Notes: a model not told the origin generated them from the sequence alone. Counted from the stretch's first letter, positions 45,412-56,436 are shown. The stretch: 64,000 nt of DNA from Actibacterium sp. XHP0104 (GCF_025751515.1 NZ_JAOWLE010000001.1:62001-126000), one strand, 5' to 3'. Translations and numbers: made by a program.

Positions 45412-46233
45412 ATGCGGGGCATTACAGCGGCGATCGTGCTGGGGGTGGTCGTGGGCGTCAGCGCCCCGGCCCTTGCCCAGTCGCGTGAGGAAACCCTGGC
45501 CGATATCCGTCAGCAGCTGTCGATTGTCTATGTCGATGTGCAGCGGCTAAAACGCGAGCTGTCCACAACCGGCGCCGCGCCGGGTGTGGCGGCGGCCGGC
45601 ACGCCGCTGCAACGCATTGATGCCATCGAGGCCGAATTGCAGCGCCTGACCGCCAAGGCAGAGCAGCTGGAGTATCGCATCAATCAGGTGGTCACGGACG
45701 GCACCAACCGTATCGGCGACCTGGAATTCCGCCTGTGCGAGCTGGAAAAGGGCTGTGATATTAGCCAGTTGGGCGAAACATCGACCCTTGGCGGTATCGC
45801 TGTCACCACCCCGCCCAGCACGCCGGCACAGCCCGTCAGCACCGAGCTGGCGGTCAGCGAGCAGGCCGATTTCGACCGCGCCGCGCAGGCGCTGGCCGAT
45901 GGCGATTACCATGGTGCGGCCAATCAGTTCGCGGCCTTTGCCCAGACCTATCCGGGCGGCCCGCTGAGCGGCGAGGCGCATTACCTGCGGGGCGAGGCTC
46001 TGGCGCAGCTGGGCCAGACGACCAATGCCGCCCGCGCTTTCCTTGAGAGCTTCTCTGGCGCGCCGGACGGCCCGCGCGCGCCTGATGCGCTGTATCAGCT
46101 GGGGATGCAGCTGGCGGCGCTGGGACAGACGCAAGAGGCTTGCGTGACGCTGGGCGAGGTTGGGGCGCGGTTCCCGTCTTCGGCGGTGGTGCTGGATGCG
46201 CAGGCCGCACGTCAAAGCCTCGGGTGCAGTTGA
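45412..46233 (+). CDS. cpoB: cell division coordinator CpoB (YbgF)
   Basis: A 273 aa periplasmic protein that couples peptidoglycan synthesis to Tol-driven envelope constriction in E. coli. A signal peptide ends near SAPALAQ; a trimerising coiled coil follows (LADIRQQLSIVYVDVQRLKREL and IEAELQRLTAKAEQLEYRI), then TPR repeats (FDRAAQALADGDYHGAANQFAAF; AHYLRGEALAQLGQ; ALYQLGMQLAALGQTQEA). I use the ATG at 45412; a TTG at 45409 is the alternative. Its stop overlaps the TTG that could start tilS. Confidence 0.92.
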   Translation: MRGITAAIVLGVVVGVSAPALAQSREETLADIRQQLSIVYVDVQRLKRELSTTGAAPGVAAAGTPLQRIDAIEAELQRLTAKAEQLEYRINQVVTDGTNRIGDLEFRLCELEKGCDISQLGETSTLGGIAVTTPPSTPAQPVSTELAVSEQADFDRAAQALADGDYHGAANQFAAFAQTYPGGPLSGEAHYLRGEALAQLGQTTNAARAFLESFSGAPDGPRAPDALYQLGMQLAALGQTQEACVTLGEVGARFPSSAVVLDAQAARQSLGCS

Positions 46234-47483
46234 CCCCGGCCCCCGGCGATCCGGCCGCGTGTTTCGCGGCGTTTTTCAACGATGACATGCCCGCGCGGCT
46301 GGGCGTGGCGGTTTCGGGCGGCGGGGATTCCGTCGCCCTTTTGCATCTGGCGCATCGGTGGGCGGCGGGTCGCGACGTGGCGCTAGAGACCGTGACCGTC
46401 AATCATGGCCTGCGGCCCGAAGCGGCGGAAGAGGCGGCGTTCGTGGCGCGGCTGTGCGCCGATCTGGGTATTCCGCATCAAACCCTTCGCTGGGGCGGCT
46501 GGGACGGGCAGGGCAACCTGATGGATCGCGCCCGCGACGCGCGTCAGGAGCTGATCGCCGATTGGGCGGCGGCACGGGGCGTCGGCCATGTGGCGCTGGG
46601 CCATACGCTGGACGATCAGGCCGAAACGGTGTTGATGCGGCTGGCGCGCGGGTCGGGTGTGGACGGGCTGTCGGGCATGGCGGCGCGCAGTGTGGCGCGC
46701 GGGCTGGTCTGGCTGAGGCCCTTGCTGGATGTGCGCCGCGAGGCGCTGCGCGATGTTTTGCGGGGCGCGGGGCAAGACTGGATCGAAGACCCCAGCAATG
46801 ACGATATGCGCTTTCAGCGAGTCAAGGCGCGGCAGGCGTTGGCGCAGCTCGCCGATCTGGGCATTGATCCCGCCGGGCTGGCCGATACCGCCGACCGCAT
46901 GACCATGGCGCGCGAGGTGCTGGAAGGCGCGGCGCTGAGCGCGGCCCGCACGATGGCGAGGGTCGAGGCGGGCGACGTGGTGTTCGATGCCGCCGCCCTG
47001 GCCGATCTGCCCGACGAGACCCGGCTGCGACTGATGGCGGGGGCGGTGTGCTGGGTTGGGTCCAGCCCCTATCGGCCGCGCCTGTCGGCCTTGCGCGACG
47101 CGCTGTCCGAGGCGCTGGCCGGGCGCAGCCGCACTTTGCAGGGCGCGCTGCTGTTTCCCCATCGCGGCACGTTGCGTGTCACGCGCGAGCTGAACGCTGT
47201 TTCTGGGCAGCGATGCGCGCCGGCTGACAGGTGGGACGGGCGCTGGCGCGTGACCGGCCCCGACCTGCCCGGCGCCGAATTACGGGCCCTGGGCGAGGCC
47301 GGGCTAGCGCAATGCGGCCCCTGGCGCGACACGGGTTTGCCACGGGTAACATTGCTTGCATCGGTGTCGATTTGGCAGGGCGAGGCCCTGATTGCCGCGC
47401 CGCTGGCCGGTTTCGGGGCGAAATGGCGCGCTGAATTGGCGCAGAGCGGCGAAAGCTGGCCCGAAACGCTGATATCGCATTGA
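46224..47483 (+). CDS. tilS: tRNA(Ile)-lysidine synthase TilS
   Basis: Adds lysine to C34 of tRNA-Ile(CAU), letting it read AUA codons. The PP-loop is VSGGGDSVALLHL near residue 30, followed by TVNHGLRPEAAEEA and the HTLDDQAETVLMRLARGSG block. The C-terminal region is diverged. The start is uncertain: GTG at 46224 or TTG at 46230, both overlapping the end of cpoB. 419 aa is in the normal range. ftsH follows, a frequent tilS-ftsH arrangement. Confidence 0.93.
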   Translation: MQLTPAPGDPAACFAAFFNDDMPARLGVAVSGGGDSVALLHLAHRWAAGRDVALETVTVNHGLRPEAAEEAAFVARLCADLGIPHQTLRWGGWDGQGNLMDRARDARQELIADWAAARGVGHVALGHTLDDQAETVLMRLARGSGVDGLSGMAARSVARGLVWLRPLLDVRREALRDVLRGAGQDWIEDPSNDDMRFQRVKARQALAQLADLGIDPAGLADTADRMTMAREVLEGAALSAARTMARVEAGDVVFDAAALADLPDETRLRLMAGAVCWVGSSPYRPRLSALRDALSEALAGRSRTLQGALLFPHRGTLRVTRELNAVSGQRCAPADRWDGRWRVTGPDLPGAELRALGEAGLAQCGPWRDTGLPRVTLLASVSIWQGEALIAAPLAGFGAKWRAELAQSGESWPETLISH

Positions 47484-47560
47484 ACCCCGATCTTATATCT
47501 CTATTTTAGTGAGGTGGCCTGCCCGCTGGGGCGGCAGTGCTGGTTTTCAAGGAGTCTACC

Positions 47561-49474
<1,914 letters not shown>

Positions 49475-49497
49475 TCATCGCGATATCTGACGCAAGA

Positions 49498-49524
49498 CGG
49501 CCGGGGATCAGCCCCGGCCGTTTT
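49498..49524 (+). terminator. ftsH Rho-independent terminator
   Basis: CGGCCGGGG (49498-49506), loop ATCAG, CCCCGGCCG (49512-49520), TTTT. Perfect 9-bp GC stem with T-run, 23 nt after the ftsH stop. Confidence 0.93.
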
Positions 49525-49556
49525 CATTTGTGTGGCGCATCAATTTACGGTATGCA

Positions 49557-49568
49557 ATTGTATACAAT
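49557..49568 (+). promoter_or_regulatory. 12-bp AT-rich palindrome at the methyltransferase start
   Basis: ATTGTATACAAT, a perfect palindrome 13 nt before the ATG at 49582 and directly upstream of the AAAGG ribosome site. Such TNGTATACNA symmetry is typical of GntR-family operators. It stands out in GC-rich DNA. The regulator is unknown. Confidence 0.45.
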
Positions 49569-49581
49569 AAAGGTGCGAGCC

Positions 49582-50358
49582 ATGAATTCAGCCGACTGGA
49601 ACCCGTCATCCTATGCCCAATTTGCCGGCCTGCGCCTTCGTCCGGCGCTGGATCTGTTGGCGCAGATTCCAAATTTGCCAAAAGGCGATATCGTCGATTT
49701 GGGGTGTGGTGCGGGGGCCGTTGCGCCAGACTTGGCGCTACGGTTTGCGGGCCGGGGGCTGATCGGTGTCGATACATCCCCTGAAATGCTGGCACAGGCA
49801 GAGGCTGGCCAGATTTATCATCAGCTTTACACAGCCGATGCCGGGTTATGGGCGCCGCATGACCCTACCGCGCTGATCTATTCCAACGCGCTGTGCCACT
49901 GGCTGCCTGATCACGACCGGCTGTTCGCGCGGCTGGCGGGCATGCTGGTGCCCGGTGGGGTGCTGGCGGTGCAGATGCCGCGGCAGTATGGCCAGCCCTC
50001 GCATGCCCTGATGCGCGAGATCGCGCCGCTGCTGTTTCCCGACCGGTTCGATTTCTCGGACTGGCAGGCGCCGGTGCATGAGCCGGCAATCTATCACCGG
50101 ATGCTGGCTCCGCTCGGGGCGGTTTCGGTTTGGCAGACAGAATATCTGCAACCACTGGATGCCGTGCCTGACGGCCACCCGGTGCGCCATTTCACCCAGT
50201 CCACCGCGCTGCGCCCCTTTGCGGCAAAGCTGTCCGGCGCCGAGCTGACCAGCTTTGTCGCGGCCTATGACGATGCGCTGCGCATCGCCTACCCGCCAGC
50301 ACCCGATGGCAGCGTTCTGTTCCCGTTTCAGAGGCTGTTTTTCACGCTGGTCATCTGA
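49582..50358 (+). CDS. tam: trans-aconitate 2-methyltransferase-like protein
   Basis: A 258 aa SAM-dependent methyltransferase of the Tam group, which methyl-esterifies trans-aconitate, a by-product that inhibits aconitase. WNPSSYAQFAGLRLRPALDLL opens it like E. coli Tam, motif I is IVDLGCGAGAVAPDLA, then GVDTSPEML and ALIYSNALCHWLPDH; the C-terminal region continues with LQPLDAVPDGHPVRHFTQSTAL. Length matches. The ATG at 49582 lies 8 nt after AAAGG. Exact substrate is not proved by sequence. Confidence 0.85.
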   Translation: MNSADWNPSSYAQFAGLRLRPALDLLAQIPNLPKGDIVDLGCGAGAVAPDLALRFAGRGLIGVDTSPEMLAQAEAGQIYHQLYTADAGLWAPHDPTALIYSNALCHWLPDHDRLFARLAGMLVPGGVLAVQMPRQYGQPSHALMREIAPLLFPDRFDFSDWQAPVHEPAIYHRMLAPLGAVSVWQTEYLQPLDAVPDGHPVRHFTQSTALRPFAAKLSGAELTSFVAAYDDALRIAYPPAPDGSVLFPFQRLFFTLVI

Positions 50359-50409
50359 GAGGCGATTTCGCCCTGTGATGGGTCGCAATTGATCCTGTGT
50401 CGTGTCGGA

Positions 50410-50425
50410 AACTCTGACTAGAGTT
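50410..50425 (+). promoter_or_regulatory. inverted repeat upstream of fhs
   Basis: AACTCT-GACT-AGAGTT, a perfect 6+4+6 palindrome 40 nt before fhs. It contains TAGAGT, which could be a -10 element. An operator for the one-carbon operon is possible. Confidence 0.35.
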
Positions 50426-50465
50426 GGGAAAAGACATGAAACCCGCATCACCACAGGGAACCGAA

Positions 50466-52139
50466 ATGACCGCAACCGACATCGAAATCGCCCGCGCGGC
50501 GAGCAAGTTGCCCATGGCCGAGATCGGCGCAAAGCTGGATATTCCGGCCGAAGCGCTGCTGCCTTATGGCCATGACAAGGCCAAGATCAGCGCCGATTTC
50601 ATCGCCGGGCTGAACGGGCGCAAGCCGGGCAAACTGATCCTGGTGACGGCGGTGAACCCGACCCCGGCGGGCGAGGGCAAGACCACCACCACCGTGGGGC
50701 TGGGCGACGGGCTGACGCGTATCGGCAAAAAGGCGGCGGTCTGTATCCGCGAGGCCTCGCTGGGCCCGTGTTTCGGGATGAAGGGCGGGGCCGCGGGCGG
50801 CGGCTATGCGCAGGTCGTGCCGATGGAAGACATGAACCTGCATTTCACCGGCGATTTCCACGCCATCACCAGCGCGCATAACCTGCTGAGCGCGATGATC
50901 GACAACCATATCTACTGGGGCAACGCGCTGGGTATCGACGAGCGCCGCGTGACCTGGCGCCGGGTGATGGACATGAACGACCGCGCGCTGCGCGACATCG
51001 TCACCAGCCTGGGCGGCGTGGCCAACGGCTTTCCGCGCCAGACCGGGTTCGACATCACCGTCGCCTCCGAGGTCATGGCGATCTTGTGCCTGGCGCGCGA
51101 TCTGGATGACCTCGAGCATCGGCTGGGCAATATCATCGTCGCCTATACCCGCGACCGAGAGCCGATCACCTGCCGCGATCTCAAGGCCGATGGGGCGATG
51201 ACGGTGCTGTTGCGCGACGCGATGCAGCCCAACCTGGTGCAGACGCTGGAACATACCCCGGCCTTTGTGCATGGCGGCCCGTTCGCCAATATCGCGCATG
51301 GCTGCAACTCGGTCATTGCCACCACCACGGCGCTGAAGCTGGCCGATTACGTGGTGACCGAGGCGGGGTTCGGTGCCGATCTGGGGGCCGAGAAATTCAT
51401 GGATATCAAGTGCCGCAAGGCCGGGCTGGCGCCGTCGGTGGCGGTGCTGGTGGCCACGGTGCGGGCGCTGAAGATGAACGGCGGCGTCGCGCGCGCCGAT
51501 CTGGGGGCCGAGAACGTGGCGGCCGTGCAAAAGGGCTGTGCCAACCTGGGCCGCCATATCGAGAACCTGAAATCCTTTGGCGTGCCGGTGGTGGTGGCGA
51601 TCAACCATTTCACTGGCGACTCTGAGGCTGAACTGGCCGCCGTGCAGGCCTATGCCACGACCAAGGGGTCCGAGGCGATCTTGTGCACCCACTGGGCCGA
51701 TGGCGGTGCCGGGACCGAGGCCCTGGCCCGGCGGGTGGCGCAGATTGCCGATGCCGATCTGGCCAGTTTCGCCCCGCTTTATGCTGACGACATGCCGCTG
51801 TTCGAGAAAATCGAAACCATCGCCAAGCGCATCTATCGCGCCGATGAGGTGCTGGCCGACATGAAGGTGCGCAAGCAGCTGCGCGAGTGGGAGGCCGCCG
51901 GTTATGGCAACCTGCCGATCTGCATGGCCAAGACCCAGTACAGTTTCTCGACCGATCCCAACCTGCGCGGTGCGCCCACCGGCCATTCCGTGCCGATCCG
52001 CGAGGTGCGGCTAAGCGCGGGCGCCGGGTTCGTGGTGGTGATCTGCGGAGAGATCATGACCATGCCGGGCCTGCCGCGCGTGCCCTCGGCCGAGGCGATC
52101 GGGCTGAACGACGCCGGGCTGGTCGAGGGGCTTTTCTGA
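50466..52139 (+). CDS. fhs: formate--tetrahydrofolate ligase Fhs
   Basis: Makes 10-formyl-tetrahydrofolate from formate, THF and ATP. The P-loop is in [20 protein letters not shown] near residue 70, followed by [20 protein letters not shown] and [15 protein letters not shown]; all are strongly conserved. 557 aa is the standard length. The ATG at 50466 matches the family; the upstream in-frame ATG at 50424 lies next to the palindrome. folD is 98 nt downstream, so formate assimilation and methenyl/methylene-THF conversion are co-located. Confidence 0.97.
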   Translation: MTATDIEIARAASKLPMAEIGAKLDIPAEALLPYGHDKAKISADFIAGLNGRKPGKLILVTAVNPTPAGEGKTTTTVGLGDGLTRIGKKAAVCIREASLGPCFGMKGGAAGGGYAQVVPMEDMNLHFTGDFHAITSAHNLLSAMIDNHIYWGNALGIDERRVTWRRVMDMNDRALRDIVTSLGGVANGFPRQTGFDITVASEVMAILCLARDLDDLEHRLGNIIVAYTRDREPITCRDLKADGAMTVLLRDAMQPNLVQTLEHTPAFVHGGPFANIAHGCNSVIATTTALKLADYVVTEAGFGADLGAEKFMDIKCRKAGLAPSVAVLVATVRALKMNGGVARADLGAENVAAVQKGCANLGRHIENLKSFGVPVVVAINHFTGDSEAELAAVQAYATTKGSEAILCTHWADGGAGTEALARRVAQIADADLASFAPLYADDMPLFEKIETIAKRIYRADEVLADMKVRKQLREWEAAGYGNLPICMAKTQYSFSTDPNLRGAPTGHSVPIREVRLSAGAGFVVVICGEIMTMPGLPRVPSAEAIGLNDAGLVEGLF

Positions 52140-52237
52140 CACGTGATGGCGAAAAGGGCGGCTGGTGCATGGAAACTCGGGCCGAGATGCTGTTAATGGG
52201 CGCCAACGACTCGGGCATGACTATCGGAGGCCTTGGC

Positions 52238-53143
52238 ATGGCATCAGCGCAAATCATCGACGGTAAGGCATTTGCTGCAAATGTGCGGGAAAAGGTGGCG
52301 GCCCATGTCGCCCGCCTGAAAGAGGTGCATCACATCACCCCCGGCCTGGCCGTGGTGCTGGTGGGCGAAGACCCGGCCAGCGAGGTTTACGTGCGCTCGA
52401 AGGGCAAGCAGACGGTCGAGGTGGGGATGAAGTCGGTCGAGCACAAGCTGCCCGAGCAGACCTCGGAGACCGAGCTGCTGGCGCTGCTGGATCAGCTGAA
52501 TGCCGATCCGTCGATCCATGGGATCCTGGTACAGCTGCCGCTGCCCAAGCATCTGAACGAAGACCTGGTGATCAACCGCATCGACCCGGCCAAGGATGTC
52601 GACGGGTTCCATATCTCGAATGTGGGCCGTCTGGCGACCGGGCAAAAGGCGATGGTGCCTTGCACGCCGTTGGGTTGCCTGATGATGCTGCGCGAACAGC
52701 ACGGGTCGTTGGCGGGGCTGAATGCCGTTGTGGTGGGCCGCAGCAACATCGTGGGCAAGCCGATGGCGCAGCTGCTGCTGCGCGACAGTTGCACCGTTAC
52801 GATCGCCCATTCGCGCACCAAGGACATTGAAGAGATCTGCCGCCGCGCCGATATCGTCGTGGCCGCCGTGGGGCGCCCGCAGATGGTGCACGGCGACTGG
52901 ATCAAGCCGGGCGCGACGGTGATCGACGTGGGCATCAACCGCATCGACGCGCCCGAAAAGGGTGCTGGCAAGACCCGTCTTGTGGGTGATGTCGATTTCG
53001 ACAGCGCCGCGCAGGTGGCCGGGGCGATCACGCCCGTGCCGGGCGGGGTGGGGCCGATGACCATCGCCTGCCTGCTGGCCAATACGCTGACCGCCTGTTG
53101 CCGGTCGCATGGCCTGCCCGAACCCGACGGGCTGACCGCCTGA
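52238..53143 (+). CDS. folD: bifunctional methylenetetrahydrofolate dehydrogenase/cyclohydrolase FolD
   Basis: Interconverts methylene-, methenyl- and 10-formyl-THF, with NADP. Residues Tyr and Lys of [17 protein letters not shown] form the active site, [11 protein letters not shown] and the NADP-binding [19 protein letters not shown] follow, and [21 protein letters not shown] is the family C-terminal signature. 301 aa is normal. The ATG at 52238 is 7 nt after CGGAGG. The frame stays open to an ATG at 52169 (23 extra residues), which I consider non-coding leader. Works with fhs. Confidence 0.96.
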   Translation: MASAQIIDGKAFAANVREKVAAHVARLKEVHHITPGLAVVLVGEDPASEVYVRSKGKQTVEVGMKSVEHKLPEQTSETELLALLDQLNADPSIHGILVQLPLPKHLNEDLVINRIDPAKDVDGFHISNVGRLATGQKAMVPCTPLGCLMMLREQHGSLAGLNAVVVGRSNIVGKPMAQLLLRDSCTVTIAHSRTKDIEEICRRADIVVAAVGRPQMVHGDWIKPGATVIDVGINRIDAPEKGAGKTRLVGDVDFDSAAQVAGAITPVPGGVGPMTIACLLANTLTACCRSHGLPEPDGLTA

Positions 53144-53149
53144 TACCGC

Positions 53150-53590
53150 TTATTTCAGCCGCATCGGAATGATGGTGCCCAAAAGGGTCGCGACATGGGT
53201 TTCGCGGCCTTCGGCGTCGCGCGCGTGAACATCGGCGCGGGTGATGATCAGCCGGCGGCCCGGGCGGATGACCTCTCCGCGTGACACCAGCTCGACGCCT
53301 TGCGCGGGGGCCAGCAGGTGAATCTTCATCTCGCTGGTCAGCACATCATGCTGATCGTCCAGCAGGCTGAGCGCCGCGTAGCCACAGGCGTTGTCGCCCA
53401 AGGCGAATGTCGCGGCGGCATGGGCAAAGCCGTGCTGCTGGCTGAATGCGGGCTGCACCGGCGCCGCCAGAGAGCAGTGGCCGGGCGCCAGATTCTCTAG
53501 CCGCGCCGACATGCTTTGCATCAGCCCCTGGGCGGCAAAGCTTTGCTCGATCCGTTGTCGCGTGGACGGGGTCAGCGTCTGTTCGGTCAT
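53150..53590 (-). CDS. PaaI family hotdog thioesterase
   Basis: A 146 aa hotdog-fold protein. HGFAHAAATFALGDNACGYAAL carries the expected helix and Asp/Asn of the PaaI family, and LTSEMKIHLLAPAQGVELVSRGEVIRPGRRLIITRADV the beta sheet. Probable substrate is an acyl-CoA, unknown which. The ATG at 53590 has AAGGAA upstream; the long open frame beyond it runs into the LytTR promoter region. It faces folD tail to tail with a gap of 6 nt. Confidence 0.88.
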   Translation of the reverse strand: MTEQTLTPSTRQRIEQSFAAQGLMQSMSARLENLAPGHCSLAAPVQPAFSQQHGFAHAAATFALGDNACGYAALSLLDDQHDVLTSEMKIHLLAPAQGVELVSRGEVIRPGRRLIITRADVHARDAEGRETHVATLLGTIIPMRLK

Positions 53591-53700
53591 CTCAAGTTCC
53601 TTCCCCTTTTGTTTCCACCATGGCATAAATGTATGGGAAAGATGTGTAATTTCTTCGGCTGCGGTTGCATGGCCGACTGAACGAGTGAACCGGGACGGGA

Positions 53701-54474
53701 ATGACTGAACTGAAAGAGGCGCTTTGGGCGGCGTTTTTCTCGCGCAAGCCATGGCTGATATGGGCGGTCTTATCCGTCATTGTCACGTTTCTGGGGCCTT
53801 TCGGCACCTATACGGACATGCCGCTGGTACCGCGATTCATCTATTGGTTTGTCGTGGTCGGTGTGTCGGTTGTGATCGGCATGACCGTTCGCATCACCCT
53901 GTCACATCTGATGAAGGGCTTTCCGTACTGGCAACTCACACTGGTGACGGCGGCGGCGGTTTCGGTGATTCTGTCGGGGCCGCTTTACTGGTTCAGCCAG
54001 TTCTATCTGTCCATGAACCGCAGTGCTGCGCCAGTGCTGCAAGAGCTGATGTTCATCGTGTTCAATGTGTCGGTCATGGTGGGCACCGTGCGTTGGCTGC
54101 TGCGCGAGGCGCCTTGGCGGGCAAGTAGCGCCACCACGCCCGAGATCAGAAGCGTGCGCCTGATCGAGAGGCTGGAGCCCGAGATGCAGGGGCCGATCCT
54201 GCGTTGCTCGGCCGTGGGGCACCTGGTCGAGGTGCAGACCGACAAGGGCGTATCCAAGCTGCGGATGCGGTTCTCGGATGCCTTGGCAGAGCTGGATGGT
54301 ATTGCAGGAATGCAGGTTCACCGGTCTCATTGGGTGTCGCGTCATGCAGTTTCTGGACATCTGCTCGAGAAAGGTCGGGTGTTTCTCAAGCTACAGGATG
54401 GCAGCCTGATCCCGGTCAGCCGGAATTTCCGCGATAATGTCGCGGAGAACGGCCTGCTTGGCGGCTCTGAATAG
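53701..54474 (+). CDS. membrane-bound LytTR-type transcriptional regulator
   Basis: A 257 aa protein with about four N-terminal transmembrane helices (WLIWAVLSVIVTFLG; FIYWFVVVGVSVVIGMTV; LTLVTAAAVSVILSG; ELMFIVFNVSVMVGTVRWL) and a C-terminal LytTR DNA-binding domain from about residue 155. The domain is recognised by ILRCSAVGHLVEVQTDKG, MQVHRSHWVSRHAV and DGSLIPVSRNFRDNV, the last being the LytTR signature. It has no receiver domain, so the membrane part may sense directly. It is divergent from the PaaI gene. Targets unknown. Confidence 0.85.
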   Translation: MTELKEALWAAFFSRKPWLIWAVLSVIVTFLGPFGTYTDMPLVPRFIYWFVVVGVSVVIGMTVRITLSHLMKGFPYWQLTLVTAAAVSVILSGPLYWFSQFYLSMNRSAAPVLQELMFIVFNVSVMVGTVRWLLREAPWRASSATTPEIRSVRLIERLEPEMQGPILRCSAVGHLVEVQTDKGVSKLRMRFSDALAELDGIAGMQVHRSHWVSRHAVSGHLLEKGRVFLKLQDGSLIPVSRNFRDNVAENGLLGGSE

Positions 54475-54481
54475 GTATATG

Positions 54482-54526
54482 CGCAAAGCAACCAGGGGAT
54501 TTCCCGTCGTCGCTTTGCGAAATTTT
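54482..54526. terminator. convergent hairpin between LytTR gene and AAA ATPase gene
   Basis: CGCAAAGC (54482-54489) pairs perfectly with GCTTTGCG (54512-54519), followed by AAATTTT. Inside, GGG and CCC of GGGATTTCCC (54496-54505) can pair. Located between the convergent stops at 54474 and 54535. Confidence 0.6.
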
Positions 54527-54534
54527 GCCTGCGA

Positions 54535-55845
54535 TCAGTGGATGATCTCTTCGTCGCTGACGAACATGTTGGCCCAGGCGCGGTCGATCAGGTCGGGGTT
54601 CATCTGGTAGGGGATGCCCTCGAATTCGCAGATCGACATCATCTGGTCGATCAGGAAGACCGGCTGATAGTTGGCATATTCGTTGTTGATGGTCGGGTAT
54701 TTCTCTTTCAGCAGATAGATCAGCGTGCGCTCGTCCAGCGGCATCTTTTTCTTGCGCGCGACCATGGCAAAGATTTTCAGGTAATCGTCCTGGCAGGGGC
54801 CGTCGATCTTGATCTTGAAGAAGATCCGGCGCAGCGCGGCGCGGTCGAAGATCTCGTTCGGGTGGAAGTTGGTCGAGAAGATCACCAGCGTGTCGAACGG
54901 CACCTCGAATTTCTCACCCGATTGCAGGGCCAGAATATCGCGGTTTTCTTCCAGCGGAACGATCCAGCGGTTGACCAGCGACTGCGGCGGTTCGGTCTGG
55001 CGGCCAAGGTCGTCGACGATGAACACGCCACCGGTCGATTTCATCTGCAACGGCGCCTGATAGGTGCGGGCCGTGGGGTTGTAGACCAGGTCCAGCATCG
55101 ACAGCGACAGTTCACCGCCGGTGATCACGGTGGGGCGGTCGCACAGCACATAGCGCGTGTCATAGCGCCCCGAACTGCGGCGCAGCGAGGTCGGGTCATC
55201 CTCTTGCTCTTGCGCGGCGGTATGGACGATCGGGTCATAGACGGTGATCACCTGACCGGCATATTCGACGGCGCGGGGGATATAGATCTTGTCGCCCAGG
55301 GCGTCGCGGATACCGTTCGAGATCGACGATTTACCGTTGCCCGGCGGGCCATACATCAGGATCGAGCGCCCGGCCGACACGGCGGGGCCCAGGTGGCTGA
55401 GCAGCTCGTTCGGCAGGATCAGATGCCCCATCGCGCCGGTCAGCTGGTCGCGGGTGACCTGGATGTTGCGGATCGACTGGCGTTTGACCTGTTCCGAGTA
55501 GACCTCCATCGGAACGGGCATGGCGCCGTAATATTCGGACTGCGCCAACGCATCCAGCGCGCGGGCCTTGCCGGCATCGGTCAGCTGATAGCCCATCTCG
55601 TTGCCAGAGTTGGCGTGCAGGGTGCCGGTGGCCTCGATCAGCTTTTGGCCGCGGGCCATGTCGATCAGTTCCTGCGTTACCGGAATGGGCAGGCAGATCG
55701 CCCGGGCGATGGCCGAGACGTTTTCGACGTTCTTGCGAAAGATGGTTTTCAGAACGATGTCACGCATCATCACGATCGGCAGGCGCATCTCTTCGATGGT
55801 GCGCGGGGCCGGGGGCGCGATGACGTTGTTGACCTGCATATTCAT
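54535..55845 (-). CDS. AAA family ATPase next to tad pilus locus
   Basis: A 436 aa AAA-type ATPase. Walker A is ILMYGPPGNGKSSISNGI near residue 165; Walker B and sensor segments are GVFIVDDLGRQTEPPQSLVNRW and TLVIFSTNFHPNEIFDRAALRRIFFKI. The N-terminal 110 residues (MRLPIVMMRDIVLKTIFRK) have winged-helix-like character. It is not TadA. It is downstream of cpaA by 90 nt, and that gap holds several dyads, so it may have its own promoter. A function in pilus control is inferred from position only. The ATG at 55845 has GAGG 7 nt upstream. Confidence 0.85.
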   Translation of the reverse strand: MNMQVNNVIAPPAPRTIEEMRLPIVMMRDIVLKTIFRKNVENVSAIARAICLPIPVTQELIDMARGQKLIEATGTLHANSGNEMGYQLTDAGKARALDALAQSEYYGAMPVPMEVYSEQVKRQSIRNIQVTRDQLTGAMGHLILPNELLSHLGPAVSAGRSILMYGPPGNGKSSISNGIRDALGDKIYIPRAVEYAGQVITVYDPIVHTAAQEQEDDPTSLRRSSGRYDTRYVLCDRPTVITGGELSLSMLDLVYNPTARTYQAPLQMKSTGGVFIVDDLGRQTEPPQSLVNRWIVPLEENRDILALQSGEKFEVPFDTLVIFSTNFHPNEIFDRAALRRIFFKIKIDGPCQDDYLKIFAMVARKKKMPLDERTLIYLLKEKYPTINNEYANYQPVFLIDQMMSICEFEGIPYQMNPDLIDRAWANMFVSDEEIIH

Positions 55846-55857
55846 GACGGTGCCTCA

Positions 55858-55896
55858 ATCCGGTTTTTGTTCCGGATCGTGATACCGTGCCGGTAT
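55858..55896 (-). promoter_or_regulatory. two perfect dyads upstream of the AAA ATPase gene
   Basis: ATCCGG-N8-CCGGAT (55858-55877) and ATACCG-TGC-CGGTAT (55882-55896) lie back to back, 13-51 nt before the ATPase start. Upstream, two GGCGCC sites (55908-55913, 55930-55935) could form a terminator stem after cpaA. Together they suggest separate control of the ATPase. Confidence 0.4.
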
Positions 55897-55935
55897 GGCA
55901 AATTTTTGGCGCCTAACGGAGGAGTTTGCGGCGCC

Positions 55936-56421
55936 TCAGATCAGTGGCAGGGCAAGATGCAGGAACAGCGACACCCCTAGCGCCAGGCCCATGGGGAAAT
56001 CCTTGCGCTCCCACGACTCCCAGCCGGGCGCGGTGTTGCGCAGGGCGGGGACGCGCCGCGCGACGCGGTGCAGCAGGAAGGTCGCCACCAGGACAACGGC
56101 GAAAAGCGTAGCGAAATCAGGTAGATCTGCGATTGCGATGAAGGGGGCCATGACGGCCGCGAACTTGGCATCACCGGCGCCGATCGCACCGATCATGTTC
56201 AAGATAAAGCCCACGATCAGCACGACAACCAGGTGGGCATAGCGCCACAGATAGGCGTCAAAGGGCAGGGCGATCAGGCCGACCACGGCAAAGACCACGA
56301 ACAGGGCCAGCACGGCCTTGTTGGGGATCAGCATGGTTTTCATGTCGCTCCAGGCAACCCAAAGCGCGATCGGGGTAACAAAGGGAAGGAACCACATGGC
56401 GGTGGAGATTGTGGTGCTCAT
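55936..56421 (-). CDS. cpaA: A24 prepilin peptidase, CpaA/TadV type
   Basis: A 161 aa membrane aspartyl protease that processes Flp prepilins. The two catalytic Asp are in AWSDMKTMLIPN (residue about 26) and the GxGDxK motif IGAGDAKFAAVM. About five hydrophobic helices are visible. The short form, without the methylase domain, is typical of tad loci. It is 15 nt downstream of the second TPR lipoprotein gene. No flp pilin gene is in the window; it should lie beyond the right edge or elsewhere. Confidence 0.92.
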   Translation of the reverse strand: MSTTISTAMWFLPFVTPIALWVAWSDMKTMLIPNKAVLALFVVFAVVGLIALPFDAYLWRYAHLVVVLIVGFILNMIGAIGAGDAKFAAVMAPFIAIADLPDFATLFAVVLVATFLLHRVARRVPALRNTAPGWESWERKDFPMGLALGVSLFLHLALPLI

Positions 56422-56436
56422 GTCAGGCCCGTTTGG

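Noticed and set aside
52146-52196. 16-codon ORF between fhs and folD (MAKRAAG...)
   Set aside because: No ribosome site, no unusual codon runs and no structure around it; unlike the ileS leader ORF there is no supporting feature.
52169-52237. In-frame 23-codon N-terminal extension of folD
   Set aside because: The family begins at the ATG at 52238, which has its own CGGAGG site 7 nt upstream; the extension has no such site.
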